Assembly: GCF_036670015.1 (NCBI RefSeq)
Contig: NZ_CP137636.1
Location: 2,768,501-2,832,500 of the forward strand
Direction of reading: 5' to 3'
Origin: Niallia sp. XMNu-256
GTDB lineage: Bacteria > Bacillota > Bacilli > Bacillales > Cytobacillaceae
DNA length: 64,000 nucleotides
Part shown: one piece after another, positions 18,709 to 27,755 of the stretch
How the letters are laid out: every line of letters begins with the position of its first letter
Numbering within the stretch: the first letter of the stretch is position 1
Translations under genes and position numbers: made by a program
Notes under the pieces: generated by a model
Databases searched by the model: none
What the model saw: the letters and a program-made list of their open reading frames with translations, nothing else
What the model was told of the DNA's origin: nothing

Positions 18709-18742
18709 AAAAAGCCTTCTCTATGTATAGAGAAAGCTTTTT
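18709..18742 (-). terminator. Terminator of the ylbD-ylbE unit
   Basis: Stem AAAAAGCCTTCTCTA/TAGAGAAAGCTTTTT with a three- to four-base loop and a T tail on the minus strand. It overlaps the 3' end of ylbE, whose stop is at 18742. Confidence 0.8.
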
Positions 18743-18981
18743 CAAGACTGTTCGTTCATGACTTTAAACATACTAACCATCATTGAAGCCATTTGAACTC
18801 CTTGAGAGAATTTTTCAACTTGATGTGGAATCGTTTTTTGATAATAATGAAGAGCCGCAATTTCCAAATTCCGTAACTGACTAGGGTCTCTCCCTAGTTT
18901 TCGGTACCAAATTGGTTGTTCATGTAGAAAGTCCATTAATTCTTTGTTTTTTTGTAAGTAAAGGTAAACATCTTTCCTCAT
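18742..18981 (-). CDS. ylbE: YlbE-like family protein
   Basis: Small 79-residue protein of unknown role, recognised by the RKDVYLYLQKNKELMDFL start and the EQPIWYRKLGRDP block. No export signal. It follows ylbD by 12 bases, as in B. subtilis, so the two are co-transcribed; ylbD is a spore coat-related gene there, which hints at a sporulation link. Confidence 0.88.
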   Translation of the reverse strand: MRKDVYLYLQKNKELMDFLHEQPIWYRKLGRDPSQLRNLEIAALHYYQKTIPHQVEKFSQGVQMASMMVSMFKVMNEQS

Positions 18982-18993
18982 TTACTAATCCCC

Positions 18994-19389
18994 CTAATCC
19001 TTTCTAAAGAAAAAGGGATGGTTAGGTTTTTCTTGCGGTTTGCCTGAGGTTGTTGGTTTTCCTGTTTGAAATTGGGCTAGTACTCCTTGAATCGTATGAA
19101 GAGCTTGACTTAAATGACCCACATAATGTTGTATTTGCCCGGGGTCCATCTTTTTCATGGATCCCAAAATGTTATTAACCCAATCCACTTTTACATTTTC
19201 AGTATCAGTTGCTAAATTCTCGGACAGCAAGTTTTCCCATCTCACATCCTCTTCACCTAATAAATACCAATCCTCATATAACTCTTGTAAGGTTGCATTA
19301 CCGTTTTTTACTTCATCTAGTATTTTGGGATGGGCTGTAACAAACTTTTTAAATTCTTCTACCGATGGATGAAGCTTTTGATTTGTCAT
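18994..19389 (-). CDS. ylbD: YlbD-like putative spore coat protein
   Basis: 131-residue protein of the YlbD coat-protein family. The N-terminal KLHPSVEEFKKFVTAHPKIL and WYLLGEEDVRW (about 45-55) blocks are typical, and the C terminus is rich in Pro, Lys and Gly before PFFFRKD. ATG 19389 follows GGGGTG at six bases; the GTG three codons earlier lies within that site. It is first gene of a ylbD-ylbE unit. Confidence 0.85.
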   Translation of the reverse strand: MTNQKLHPSVEEFKKFVTAHPKILDEVKNGNATLQELYEDWYLLGEEDVRWENLLSENLATDTENVKVDWVNNILGSMKKMDPGQIQHYVGHLSQALHTIQGVLAQFQTGKPTTSGKPQEKPNHPFFFRKD

Positions 19390-19466
19390 ATCGATCACCC
19401 CGAACCTTCAACTGTTGCCTATATTACGATATGACATAAAAGAAAATTGGTGAATGACTATAATAA

Positions 19467-20546
19467 CTATTGCACTTCCTCTAAATCATTAGGAGAAAAC
19501 TTTTGAACTAAATATTCGCTATAAATACCAATACCGGTTTCGCGGAAATTTTCACTTAATATATTCTGTCTATGAACTGCGCTGTTAAACCAACTTTCAA
19601 CAATCGCAGGTGCATCTAGTTCAGGAATTGCAACATTTTCGCCATCTAAAAAATAGATAAACATTTGTTGATCTTTCATTGGACTTATTTGTTCATGTTG
19701 GTATTCCTTATCTATAGATTGTTGATCCTCTTTATGTAGTTCAACACTTCTTTCAAACGCGCTTTTAGAAAGACGCTCATCCCATTTTAATGATCTCATT
19801 CGATATCGATCCCTTAATACATTTGTTAAATCAAATATTTGTTTTTGGAGCGCCTTACCTAAGGCACGATCCAGCTCATACTTTTCCATAGGAGTCTCGA
19901 TATATTCTTCGCGATAATCAAATGGTTTAAGTTTGATTAATGTTGGCGCATCCATAGCACGAATGCTAGAAAGAGTACCTGTAAATTTATCAATGTATAA
20001 TTGCACATAAAAATGTTCTAACTTAATGATTGGTCGTATATTAACATCCTCTTCTGAGAGCTCAAAGAGATACTCTTGTCCTTCATATTTAAGCTGAATA
20101 TCAGATGGAATAAAGTAACTGGAATAAATATCCGCTACTGATTGTCCAATCTTAAAAGGCTTTATATTTAACCTCTCACCCATAACAAAAAAGGTAACCA
20201 CTTTATCATTCTCTATTCCAATTTGTACATATTTTTTATTATTATCATTATAAATCCACCAATGATAACCAAATGAAGATGGGTCAATCCGATTCGGATC
20301 TCCAAACTGATCTTTAACCTTGGATGAATCTTCTCCGATTAATTTAAAGAGCCCCTCAATCTTGATTCGTTCACTCATTTCTTGTTCTGACGGTGTATTG
20401 AGTGTTTTATTTTCCAAGTCTATACCATTTTGTCCACTATCGCTTTGTTCTTTTTCAAATATACTATAGACCATACCTATGATAAATAAAATTAAAATAA
20501 TTGCTAAAATACGTATAAGAGTTCTCAGAGGTTTACCTCCTCTCAC
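19467..20546 (-). CDS. ylbC: YlbC: CAP (SCP-like) domain protein with CAP-associated N-terminal domain
   Basis: Membrane-anchored extracytoplasmic protein of about 359 residues. Order: one membrane segment (about 8-25), a linker, the CAP-associated domain (about 75-205, DSSKVKDQFGDPNRIDPSSFGYHWW) and a cysteine-rich-secretory-type CAP domain (about 230-350, RSLKWDERLSKSAFERSVEL and HRQNILSENFRETGIG). The start is uncertain: GTG 20546 has no ribosome site before it, whereas GAGGAGGT lies just inside and would fit a rare CTG start at 20528. Function unknown. Confidence 0.87.
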   Translation of the reverse strand: MRGGKPLRTLIRILAIILILFIIGMVYSIFEKEQSDSGQNGIDLENKTLNTPSEQEMSERIKIEGLFKLIGEDSSKVKDQFGDPNRIDPSSFGYHWWIYNDNNKKYVQIGIENDKVVTFFVMGERLNIKPFKIGQSVADIYSSYFIPSDIQLKYEGQEYLFELSEEDVNIRPIIKLEHFYVQLYIDKFTGTLSSIRAMDAPTLIKLKPFDYREEYIETPMEKYELDRALGKALQKQIFDLTNVLRDRYRMRSLKWDERLSKSAFERSVELHKEDQQSIDKEYQHEQISPMKDQQMFIYFLDGENVAIPELDAPAIVESWFNSAVHRQNILSENFRETGIGIYSEYLVQKFSPNDLEEVQ

Positions 20547-20826
20547 AAAAACATAAGTTTACCCAATTATTTTTATCAGGCTTAACCGACAATAAGACCC
20601 ACCCTTCGTAATTTTACATGAATTAAAAAAAGATGAGTCGGAGACCAACTGCCCTTAAAGTTCCGAAATAATGAACACAGATTAAATACGCCTTCAGCAA
20701 CGGCTGTGAAACCTCCTGGCCTCAACTTGCCATCAATCTTGATAAAAGTTTCACTTTATTTATTATATTATAACATTACTTTTATATAGAATAATTTTAA
20801 TTTATTCTAATTAAGATAAAAGAAAA
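20547..20826. repeat. Gene-free gap with repeat family 2 (long copy)
   Basis: No supported gene. The element runs from TATCAGGCTTAACCGACAA (20574-20592) to about GTTTCACTTTATT (20748-20760). Its right part holds the inverted pair GTGAAAC (20706-20712)/GTTTCAC (20748-20754). A short derivative with the same two ends lies at 56930-56975, and a left-end fragment at 6507-6525. Confidence 0.55.
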
Positions 20827-20845
20827 AAGGCACTATAAGCGCCTT
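20827..20845 (-). terminator. Terminator of ylbB
   Basis: Seven-base stem AAGGCGC/GTGCCTT (one G-T pair) with five-base loop, followed on the minus strand by TTTTTTC. Confidence 0.78.
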
Positions 20846-20849
20846 ATCT

Positions 20850-21278
20850 TTATTGTATAAAATTTTCTCTTTCTGAAATGTCAGAAAGTGCTCTTCCTGC
20901 TTGTTCATCCGTCCGTTCTTCAATAGCAAAGTCTCCAAGACTAACCATTCCGATTAGTTTTTCTCCATCGACAACAGGTAAACGTCGAATTTGATGTTCT
21001 GCCATTAATTGTAATGCTTCTTTTGTTGTCATATCAGCTTTTGCTGTAATTAATTTGTCACTCATAATTTTTTCTACTTTTGTTGAGCCAGGATTCTTTT
21101 CAGCTACCCCTCTTACCGCAATATCCCGATCCGTGATCATTCCAACAAGTTTATCTTCATCGACGATCGGAATTGCCCCGACATTTAACTCTTTCATTTT
21201 TACTGCTACTTCAAACATATTGTCAAGTAAAGAACAACTTTCAACATCTTTAGTCATCATTTCACGGACAAGTTTCAC
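20850..21278 (-). CDS. ylbB: CBS domain protein YlbB
   Basis: 142-residue protein consisting of two CBS repeats (Bateman module): residues 8-60 ending GMITDRDIAVRG and residues 70-125 ending GMVSLGDFAI. Such modules bind adenine nucleotides and sense energy or ligands; no partner domain is fused. In B. subtilis it corresponds to ylbB. It is a single-gene unit divergent from ylbA. Confidence 0.88.
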   Translation of the reverse strand: MKLVREMMTKDVESCSLLDNMFEVAVKMKELNVGAIPIVDEDKLVGMITDRDIAVRGVAEKNPGSTKVEKIMSDKLITAKADMTTKEALQLMAEHQIRRLPVVDGEKLIGMVSLGDFAIEERTDEQAGRALSDISERENFIQ

Positions 21279-21504
21279 TTTAAGCGCCTCCTGTATATCG
21301 ATTCGTATTTCATTATCATTACAATAAAAGTGGTAGTAGCCACTAATGAATAAGATTTACCAAAACAGAAGGATTTATACAAAAATTACATTTTCCGTTA
21401 CAATAGATTGAAACTTTTTACTTTTTCTACTATTATTAATATTAATTAGGTTGAATGTTCCGAAAATTAACAACCGACGATTACTGTTATATGGAGGTAT
21501 TAAA

Positions 21505-21870
21505 ATGAAGTTGGATCATACAGGAATTGACACTGTTAAAACAGATTTGAATTTATTAGATGACACAATGAAAGAATATGGATTAGAAAGAGGAGAACAT
21601 TGGGATTACGAAAGAGTTACTTATGATCGAAAGTTCGAAATAAATGAAGGTGTTTATTACTTAAGAATTTTCGGGGTTGCTACAGAAGGAGATGTTGGGG
21701 CTAATAAAGCGACAATTCAACTATTAACACCGTTACTCGGAAAACATTATTATCCGCATGGTGTTGAATATGGACAAGATGAGGTTTTTCCCGACGACTT
21801 AGTAAAACAATGTGAAAAAATTTTAAAAAATGTGAAGTCGCAACTTGATGAATTCCTACCCACAAAATAA
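21505..21870 (+). CDS. ylbA: YugN-like family protein (YlbA)
   Basis: 121-residue cytoplasmic protein of the YugN-like family, function unknown. The family pattern LRIFGVATEGDVG and LLTPLLGKHYYPHGVEY is plain. ATG 21505 follows TGGAGG at a good distance, so an upstream in-frame start is not needed. The symbol rests on position next to ylbB and ctaM. Confidence 0.8.
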   Translation: MKLDHTGIDTVKTDLNLLDDTMKEYGLERGEHWDYERVTYDRKFEINEGVYYLRIFGVATEGDVGANKATIQLLTPLLGKHYYPHGVEYGQDEVFPDDLVKQCEKILKNVKSQLDEFLPTK

Positions 21871-21911
21871 AAATAAGAAAAGGCACAGGTTAAACTGGCC
21901 TTTTCTTATTT
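21871..21911. terminator. Bidirectional terminator between ylbA and ctaM
   Basis: Fourteen-base stem AAATAAGAAAAGGC/GCCTTTTCTTATTT, extended inward by CAG/CTG, between converging genes. Confidence 0.9.
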
Positions 21912-21968
21912 TATATAATCATGGTCTAAATTCATCTTACGTAATATTCCACCACTTTTATATATCGA

Positions 21969-22436
21969 TTAAAACCCTAGAATCGCTTTAATTACAGATG
22001 TCGTTTCCCCACCTGGATAAAGCACATATAACAATAAGAAGACTAATACTCCAGTGATGGCGGTGAAAAACCAAATAATGCTTGTAACTGGTCCCAACTT
22101 TCGATGTTTGACAAGGTTGTTTTTCCAACCTGTAATCAATGTAATAATCCCCAACACTGCACCTATGGTTGCTAATGTGATATGAAAGATTAAGAAAATC
22201 GTATAATATATCTTCATGTCGTCTGGACCGCCAAAAGAAGTGTTTCCTATAAAAATGGTTCTACTTGCATAAATGATAAAAAATATGATAGCAAAAAGAG
22301 CCGCAAAGAACATCGCTTTTTTATGGGCTTCTATCTTCCTCTTTTTAATTAAATACCATCCAATTGCTACCATAATTGCACTTAAAACAATAAACGTGGT
22401 ACTAATCGTTGGTAATACAGGCAATGTATTTTCCAT
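21969..22436 (-). CDS. ctaM: DUF420 membrane protein, CtaM-type oxidase assembly factor
   Basis: 155-residue protein with four to five helices (about 10-28, 40-58, 78-100, 118-142). DUF420 proteins (CtaM in Staphylococcus aureus, YozB in B. subtilis) are needed for activity of haem-A-type terminal oxidases. Conserved histidines lie in KIEAHKKAMF and FHITLATIGAV, with RTIFIGNTSFGG and KHRKLG between. Here it is directly downstream of the cta genes, which strongly supports the role. Confidence 0.85.
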   Translation of the reverse strand: MENTLPVLPTISTTFIVLSAIMVAIGWYLIKKRKIEAHKKAMFFAALFAIIFFIIYASRTIFIGNTSFGGPDDMKIYYTIFLIFHITLATIGAVLGIITLITGWKNNLVKHRKLGPVTSIIWFFTAITGVLVFLLLYVLYPGGETTSVIKAILGF

Positions 22437-22588
22437 TGTTGCATCCTCTCAGTTCCTATTATTCTATTATTATTTTAGTTTACTATGTATTATTTATCAA
22501 TAATATTCTAACTTTGTTCACAATTTGTTCTGATTTAATTAAATTGATTGTGATTAAATTAGTTGACAATATTTATAATATAAAAAAC

Positions 22589-22604
22589 CACTCTATATAG
22601 AGCG
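22589..22604 (-). terminator. Terminator of ctaG
   Basis: Seven-base stem CGCTCTA/TAGAGTG with a two-base core loop, followed on the minus strand by TTTTTTATATT. Confidence 0.72.
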
Positions 22605-22618
22605 ATTTTTTCTTCCTA

Positions 22619-23530
22619 CTATTCAACTGCTTGTGGATTGTACATAGCAGCTCTTTGTTCTTCAGATTCTTTTTGATCGTTCTTATACCATTCTAAAAAT
22701 ACACGGGATAATACATAACCGTATACAATTTCTTGAATAATCTTCATCAAAACCCCACCAAGTTGTTGATCATGGATTAAGGACAGGGATGTAAACATCT
22801 CTGGACCACTTAAATCTAATGATGCCAACAAAGAAGCTGGTACGCATAAAGCTAGAGACTTTGCCCATAAATCCGGATTTGAATACGTGGCGTACATCGG
22901 ACTATCATTAAATATTATTAACGCACATGCAGGCAAAATAAGAGCACTATTTGCAAAAATATAGGCAACCTTTTTTAAACCGGTGAGACTCCGATAAATT
23001 TCAACTTTATTGACGATAGGCCACCACATGACAAATGCAAAAAGCATGAGCATGCCTGTATAAATTTCATGAAGAAGCACATTGGTTTTTATTACATCAA
23101 AAACAATAGGAATATGGTAGATAGAAAGTGTTGCCGTAAAAAGTACGATTGCAAAAAGAGGTTTTGTTAAAAGACCAAATATCTTTTTAAACAATAATTT
23201 TGACCACAGTGTTTTCCAGATCCATTCTGGAATGGCAAGTATCATAATCGGAGGGATAATAAATAATAAAATGGACATTTGAACCATATGGGCGTAAAAC
23301 ATTAAATGCCCCATTAAATCAAGAGGTCCCCCTTTGACAAAATAAAACAAACACATTGATAATATAAATAAACTAATTTGCGACTTCGTTAGTGGGTTAC
23401 TATCCTTAAAAATATGCCTGTATTTTATAGTTATCAGAAAATAGCTCACGGTTAATAATCCGATTGTTATCAATAAGTAAGGACTCCATAAAGCTCTAAA
23501 TCCAAATATTTCAAGTGACATCTTATTCAC
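22619..23530 (-). CDS. ctaG: Cytochrome c oxidase assembly factor CtaG
   Basis: Seven-helix membrane protein of 303 residues of the caa3-type CtaG family, needed for CuA/CuB assembly of cytochrome caa3 in B. subtilis. Conserved features are FGFRALWSPY at the N terminus, MGHLMFYAHMVQM (His-rich, about residues 73-85), SIYHIPIVF and LLHEIYTGMLMLFAFVMWWP. It follows ctaF, separated by a hairpin that may reduce read-through. Confidence 0.95.
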   Translation of the reverse strand: MNKMSLEIFGFRALWSPYLLITIGLLTVSYFLITIKYRHIFKDSNPLTKSQISLFILSMCLFYFVKGGPLDLMGHLMFYAHMVQMSILLFIIPPIMILAIPEWIWKTLWSKLLFKKIFGLLTKPLFAIVLFTATLSIYHIPIVFDVIKTNVLLHEIYTGMLMLFAFVMWWPIVNKVEIYRSLTGLKKVAYIFANSALILPACALIIFNDSPMYATYSNPDLWAKSLALCVPASLLASLDLSGPEMFTSLSLIHDQQLGGVLMKIIQEIVYGYVLSRVFLEWYKNDQKESEEQRAAMYNPQAVE

Positions 23531-23550
23531 CTCATTTTCTCTACATTGAC

Positions 23551-23582
23551 AAAAGGAAATCAGTGCAAACTGATTTCCTTTT
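23551..23582 (-). terminator. Hairpin between ctaF and ctaG
   Basis: Fourteen-base perfect stem AAAAGGAAATCAGT/ACTGATTTCCTTTT with a four-base loop. On the minus strand only four T follow, so it probably attenuates rather than fully stops transcription into ctaG. Confidence 0.75.
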
Positions 23583-23591
23583 TTTACTTTA

Positions 23592-23927
23592 TTACCACCA
23601 AATAATTGTTAAAAAAGCTAAAACAGTTAAAAAAGCTACAAAAATGCCACCATACATAAATGTTGCAACCATCCCATGCCCTTTATGACTCATATGCATA
23701 AAGTAATATAATTGATAGGCTACCTGAATAAACGCTAGTAACAGAATAAACGGGATTGTAAACCAACTGCTGAAACCATCATAAGCAACAGCTACAAATG
23801 CAACTAATGTAAGGAAAATCATCAATGCAAAGGTGATCACTTGGTGCTTCATTTCCTCTGCACTTTTCTTGAGTCGATAGTTGACGCTCTTACTGGAATT
23901 AACTGAGTTTGATTTATGATTATTCAT
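23592..23927 (-). CDS. ctaF: Cytochrome c oxidase subunit IV (caa3-type)
   Basis: Small 111-residue membrane subunit with three helices (about 30-50, 54-76, 88-108) and the conserved HFMHMSH-like segment YYFMHMSHKGHG. Accessory subunit of cytochrome caa3 oxidase. It starts four bases after ctaE. Confidence 0.95.
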   Translation of the reverse strand: MNNHKSNSVNSSKSVNYRLKKSAEEMKHQVITFALMIFLTLVAFVAVAYDGFSSWFTIPFILLLAFIQVAYQLYYFMHMSHKGHGMVATFMYGGIFVAFLTVLAFLTIIWW

Positions 23928-23931
23928 CAGA

Positions 23932-24561
23932 TCATCCCACCATTCCCATTAAATATACGACTGTAAAAATAAACACCCAGACAACATCAATAAAGTGCCA
24001 ATAGAGACTTGCTACATAAAACTTTGGAGCATTGTATAAATTTAAACCGCGTTTTGCATTGCGAACCATTAAGGTAATAATCCACCCCAGCCCAAATGCC
24101 ACGTGTACACCGTGAAATCCAGTCAATGTATAAAAGGCGGAACCAAAAGCACTGCTTGTGAATGTATGTCCATATTCATGAATATAGTGATTAAATTCAT
24201 AAATTTCAAGTGCCAAAAACGATCCACCTAAAAGAACTGTCACACCTAACCAAATCATCATCTTCTTAAAGTTATAGTTTTTCATATGATACATCGCATA
24301 TACACTAGTTAGTGAACTCGTTAAAAGTATCATTGTTGTTGCTAAAACTAGTGGCATTTCGTATAAATCTTTGGCGAGTGCATGATCAGCACTCGGTACT
24401 TTGTCTTTTAAAGCAAGATAGGTAGCAAATAAAGTGGCAAATAGAGCTGTTTCTCCACCTAAAAATAGCCAAAAACCAAGAAATTTATTTTTTGCTTCTA
24501 ATGTTTGTCTTTCAGGTGACTCAGGCCATGTTTCTACAGTAAATCTCTCTTGTATTTCCAT
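23932..24561 (-). CDS. ctaE: Cytochrome c oxidase subunit III (caa3-type)
   Basis: 209-residue membrane subunit with five helices. FLGFWLFLGGETALFATLFATY near residues 27-48, GFHGVHVAFGLGW (about 148-160) and the terminal SLYWHFIDVVWVFIFTVVYL are subunit III hallmarks. Its ATG at 24561 shares one base with the ctaD stop (TAATG), indicating coupling of subunits I and III. Confidence 0.97.
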   Translation of the reverse strand: MEIQERFTVETWPESPERQTLEAKNKFLGFWLFLGGETALFATLFATYLALKDKVPSADHALAKDLYEMPLVLATTMILLTSSLTSVYAMYHMKNYNFKKMMIWLGVTVLLGGSFLALEIYEFNHYIHEYGHTFTSSAFGSAFYTLTGFHGVHVAFGLGWIITLMVRNAKRGLNLYNAPKFYVASLYWHFIDVVWVFIFTVVYLMGMVG

Positions 24562-26453
24562 TATGCCTTCACCCCTTTATCATCATCTTCCATTAAATCT
24601 TCCTTATGAATATGATATCCATGATCATCCTTAACCGACCGGAAGATCATCGCTCCAAAGGTAATGACTAAACCTAATATAAATACAACAACAGCCCATT
24701 TATTAGCCCACACATCCCCAGTGCCCAAGTCAATCTGATACATCGCTCCAAATGCAGCTATAAATAATCCTAGTGAGATAATGAACGGCGTAAAAGATGA
24801 ATTCGGCATATGAATATCTCCAAGTGGTTCTGCAGGAGTTAAGCTTTTCTTTCCATCCATCTTTTCAATCCAATAAGCATCTAAACCGCGTACAAGTGGC
24901 GTTTGTTTAAAATTATAATATGGTGGTGGCGAAGGTATCGCCCACTCCAGTGTACGACCATCTTCCCAAGGGTCATTTCCGACTCTCTCATTTTTTACAG
25001 AAGTAATAATCACATTGATTATTAACACAATTACTCCTATAGCCATGAAAAAAGCACCTATAGTACTAATGAAGTTCCCTGTCTCCCACCCTTGATTTGG
25101 AAGGTAGGTAAACACTCGTCTTGGCATTCCCCATAACCCTAAGAAGTGTTGAATAAAGAAGGTTAAATGGAAGCCGATTAAAAAGAACCAAAAGGTTACT
25201 TTCCCTAATTTTTCACTTAACATGGTTCCAAACATTTTAGGCCAATAGAAATGAGTTGCGGCTATTAACGAAAAGACAACTCCACCAACAATAACATAGT
25301 GGAAATGAGCAACGATAAAATAACTATCATGGTATTGGTAGTCTGCTGGAGCGACTGCTTGCATAACCCCTGTAACTCCTCCCATGACAAAGGAAGGGAT
25401 AAACGCTACTGCCCATAACATTGGTGTTGTAAATTTAATGCTCCCACCCCACATAGTAAACAACCAGTTAAAAATTTTAATTCCAGTCGGAACCGCAATT
25501 GCCATGGTTGCAACTGCAAAGATTGCATTCGCGACAGGACCTAAGCCTGTTGTATACATATGGTGAGCCCAAACCATAAATCCAAAGAATCCGATTAACA
25601 TGGTTGCAAAAACCATCGAAGAATAACCGAATAGTCTTTTTCTTGAGAAGGTTGAAAAAATTTCAGAGAAAGTTCCAAACGCTGGTAAAATTAAAATATA
25701 TACTTCAGGGTGACCGAAAATCCAGAAAATATGTTCATAAATAATCGTATTCCCGCCACCAGCCACATTGAAAAAGTTAGCCCCAAATAAGCGATCGAAT
25801 GTTAATAAAAATAGACCTATCGCCAGAGGCGTAAAAGCAAATAAAATCAGAGTAGATGAAACAAATGTTGTCCAGGTAAACAACGGCATCCTCATGAAGG
25901 TCATACCTGGGGCCCTCATATTAATAATTGTTACGAGAAAATTAATTCCGGATATTAAGGTACCAAATCCAGCGATTTGCAATCCTAATGTATAAAAGTC
26001 AATCCCGTGCCCTGGAGATTCAAGAGACAATGATGCATATGAAGTCCAACCTGCATCAGGAGCTCCACCTAAAAACCAAGATAGATTTAGAAAAATCCCG
26101 CCAAACAGGAATAACCAAAAACCAAGTGCATTTAAAAATGGAAAAGCAACATCCCTTGCCCCAATTTGCAAAGGCATTATAGCATTCATAAACGCAAATA
26201 ATAGTGGTGTTGCTGCTAAAAAGATCATCGTTGTTCCATGCATCGTTAACAATTCATTGAAAAATCCTGCACTGACAAAATTGCTGTCTGGTTTTAGAAG
26301 TTGAATACGAATAATCATCGCTTCAATTCCACCAAGAACAAAGAACAGTGCACCTGCAACAAAATAAAGGTGAGCAATTTTTTTATGGTCGACTGTTGTT
26401 AAGTAGTCCCATAAAAATGCTCCTACTCCCCTTTTCTCCGCATAGGTACTCAA
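24561..26453 (-). CDS. ctaD: Cytochrome c oxidase subunit I (caa3-type)
   Basis: Catalytic haem a/haem a3-CuB subunit of the proton-pumping oxidase, about 630 residues and 14 or more helices, including the C-terminal extension seen in caa3 enzymes. Copper and haem ligands are visible: MHGTTMIF (haem a His), GHPEVYILILPAFG, WAHHMYTTG (CuB His pair) and VAHFHYVI. The start chosen is TTG 26453, seven bases after GGGGAGGT, giving MSTYAEKRG; an upstream GTG at 26477 precedes that site. It lies between ctaC and ctaE. Confidence 0.97.
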   Translation of the reverse strand: MSTYAEKRGVGAFLWDYLTTVDHKKIAHLYFVAGALFFVLGGIEAMIIRIQLLKPDSNFVSAGFFNELLTMHGTTMIFLAATPLLFAFMNAIMPLQIGARDVAFPFLNALGFWLFLFGGIFLNLSWFLGGAPDAGWTSYASLSLESPGHGIDFYTLGLQIAGFGTLISGINFLVTIINMRAPGMTFMRMPLFTWTTFVSSTLILFAFTPLAIGLFLLTFDRLFGANFFNVAGGGNTIIYEHIFWIFGHPEVYILILPAFGTFSEIFSTFSRKRLFGYSSMVFATMLIGFFGFMVWAHHMYTTGLGPVANAIFAVATMAIAVPTGIKIFNWLFTMWGGSIKFTTPMLWAVAFIPSFVMGGVTGVMQAVAPADYQYHDSYFIVAHFHYVIVGGVVFSLIAATHFYWPKMFGTMLSEKLGKVTFWFFLIGFHLTFFIQHFLGLWGMPRRVFTYLPNQGWETGNFISTIGAFFMAIGVIVLIINVIITSVKNERVGNDPWEDGRTLEWAIPSPPPYYNFKQTPLVRGLDAYWIEKMDGKKSLTPAEPLGDIHMPNSSFTPFIISLGLFIAAFGAMYQIDLGTGDVWANKWAVVVFILGLVITFGAMIFRSVKDDHGYHIHKEDLMEDDDKGVKA

Positions 26454-26485
26454 CGTAACTACCTCCCCTTTACACAATCGTCCAA

Positions 26486-27544
26486 TTATTCTTGAACCTT
26501 TAATCCCATTAAATACTCTGTTAAAGCATCTAATTCCTCTTCTGTTAAGTTTCCATACGTGCCAGTCATTTTATTACCTGGTTTAATCGCCTCTGGGTCA
26601 CGGAGCCATTTTTTCAGATTTTCCTCATCATGCTCTAAAAATCCGGCAATGGTTTCACGCTCTCCAAAGTTACTCAAATTTGGTGCCATTCTAGCTGCTT
26701 CTGGTGTTGCATTTGACGGTGTTACCGCATGACATCCGATACAACTATTATTATAAATTTCTTGACCTTGAAGAGCTAATGGTGTTGTTGCCTCTTCAGG
26801 TTCTGTCACAGCCTGCATATCAGCAACCCACCCATCAAATTCAGCTCTTGAAACTGCTTTAACTTTAAAGTCCATTAATGCATGTGACGGTCCACAAAGT
26901 TCAGCACATTTACCATAAAAGATATTTCCAGCTTCCTGTGCCTTCTGACTATCAAATGTCAACCAGAACTTATTAATATTGTCGGTATTGGTATCCATTT
27001 TACCGCCAACAGAAGGAATCCAAAAGGAGTGTTTGACATCAGATGCTATTAAATTAAAGTAAACCTTTTCATCGGTGGGAACGACTAGATCCTGACTAGT
27101 AACGATTTCTTGATTCGGGTACTCAAACTCCCACCAATATAAATTAGCTCGTACATTGACAACTAACGCATCTGAATCCTCTTTATCCATTTCAGCTGTA
27201 TCAGCTAAGTTAAATGTCGCCGCAACAGTTGGAACGGCAAGAATCACTAATAAAAGAATTGGTATTGAAGTCCAAATAATTTCTAGCTTATGACTCCCTT
27301 CTACTTGCTTTGGTATTTTGTCATCTTTCCTTCTAAACTTAAATAGAACATACATGAATATGATGACAACTACTATAATAACTCCAACCATGATTGCCGT
27401 ACTTAACAGCATTAAATCTAATTGTTTTTTTGCCACTTCACCGGCTGGCTGTAATGCAGAAATATGAGGTTCACCACAACCGGATAGAACAAACGCTAGT
27501 GCCACTAACAGTGGATAAAGATGCCACTTTAAACGTTTCTTCAT
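26486..27544 (-). CDS. ctaC: Cytochrome c oxidase subunit II with fused cytochrome c (caa3-type)
   Basis: Lipoprotein subunit of 352 residues. Lipobox LSGC (Cys about 23), two membrane helices (about 45-68, 88-110), the CuA cupredoxin domain with CAELCGPSHALMDF (about 205-220), and a C-terminal cytochrome c domain with the haem motif CIGCH (about 267-271) and a late Met ligand in GNKMTG. This fusion defines caa3 oxidases that take electrons directly from the fused cytochrome c. Confidence 0.98.
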   Translation of the reverse strand: MKKRLKWHLYPLLVALAFVLSGCGEPHISALQPAGEVAKKQLDLMLLSTAIMVGVIIVVVIIFMYVLFKFRRKDDKIPKQVEGSHKLEIIWTSIPILLLVILAVPTVAATFNLADTAEMDKEDSDALVVNVRANLYWWEFEYPNQEIVTSQDLVVPTDEKVYFNLIASDVKHSFWIPSVGGKMDTNTDNINKFWLTFDSQKAQEAGNIFYGKCAELCGPSHALMDFKVKAVSRAEFDGWVADMQAVTEPEEATTPLALQGQEIYNNSCIGCHAVTPSNATPEAARMAPNLSNFGERETIAGFLEHDEENLKKWLRDPEAIKPGNKMTGTYGNLTEEELDALTEYLMGLKVQE

Positions 27545-27613
27545 ATTTTATTCATTCCCCTCTTTCTCTAAAGATTTTAAATATTTAATAAGGCAAAAAA
27601 ATATAGTTAAACC

Positions 27614-27640
27614 CTTTCTCCATTTTTATGTTGGAGAAAG
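27614..27640 (-). terminator. Terminator between ctaB and ctaC
   Basis: Nine-base stem CTTTCTCCA/TGGAGAAAG with nine-base loop; the minus-strand tail is GGGTTTAACTATATTTTTTT. A second weaker hairpin precedes it. A terminator between ctaB and ctaC is also known in B. subtilis. Confidence 0.78.
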
Positions 27641-27755
27641 AGCTTTCTACTATGTGTAGAGAAGGGCATCCAAAGAAACTTCATATTATGTATAAAACTT
27701 AAGTTGCAAACCCTATTTAATCAACTTGTACGCTATGTCTTTTATCTATTGATGA

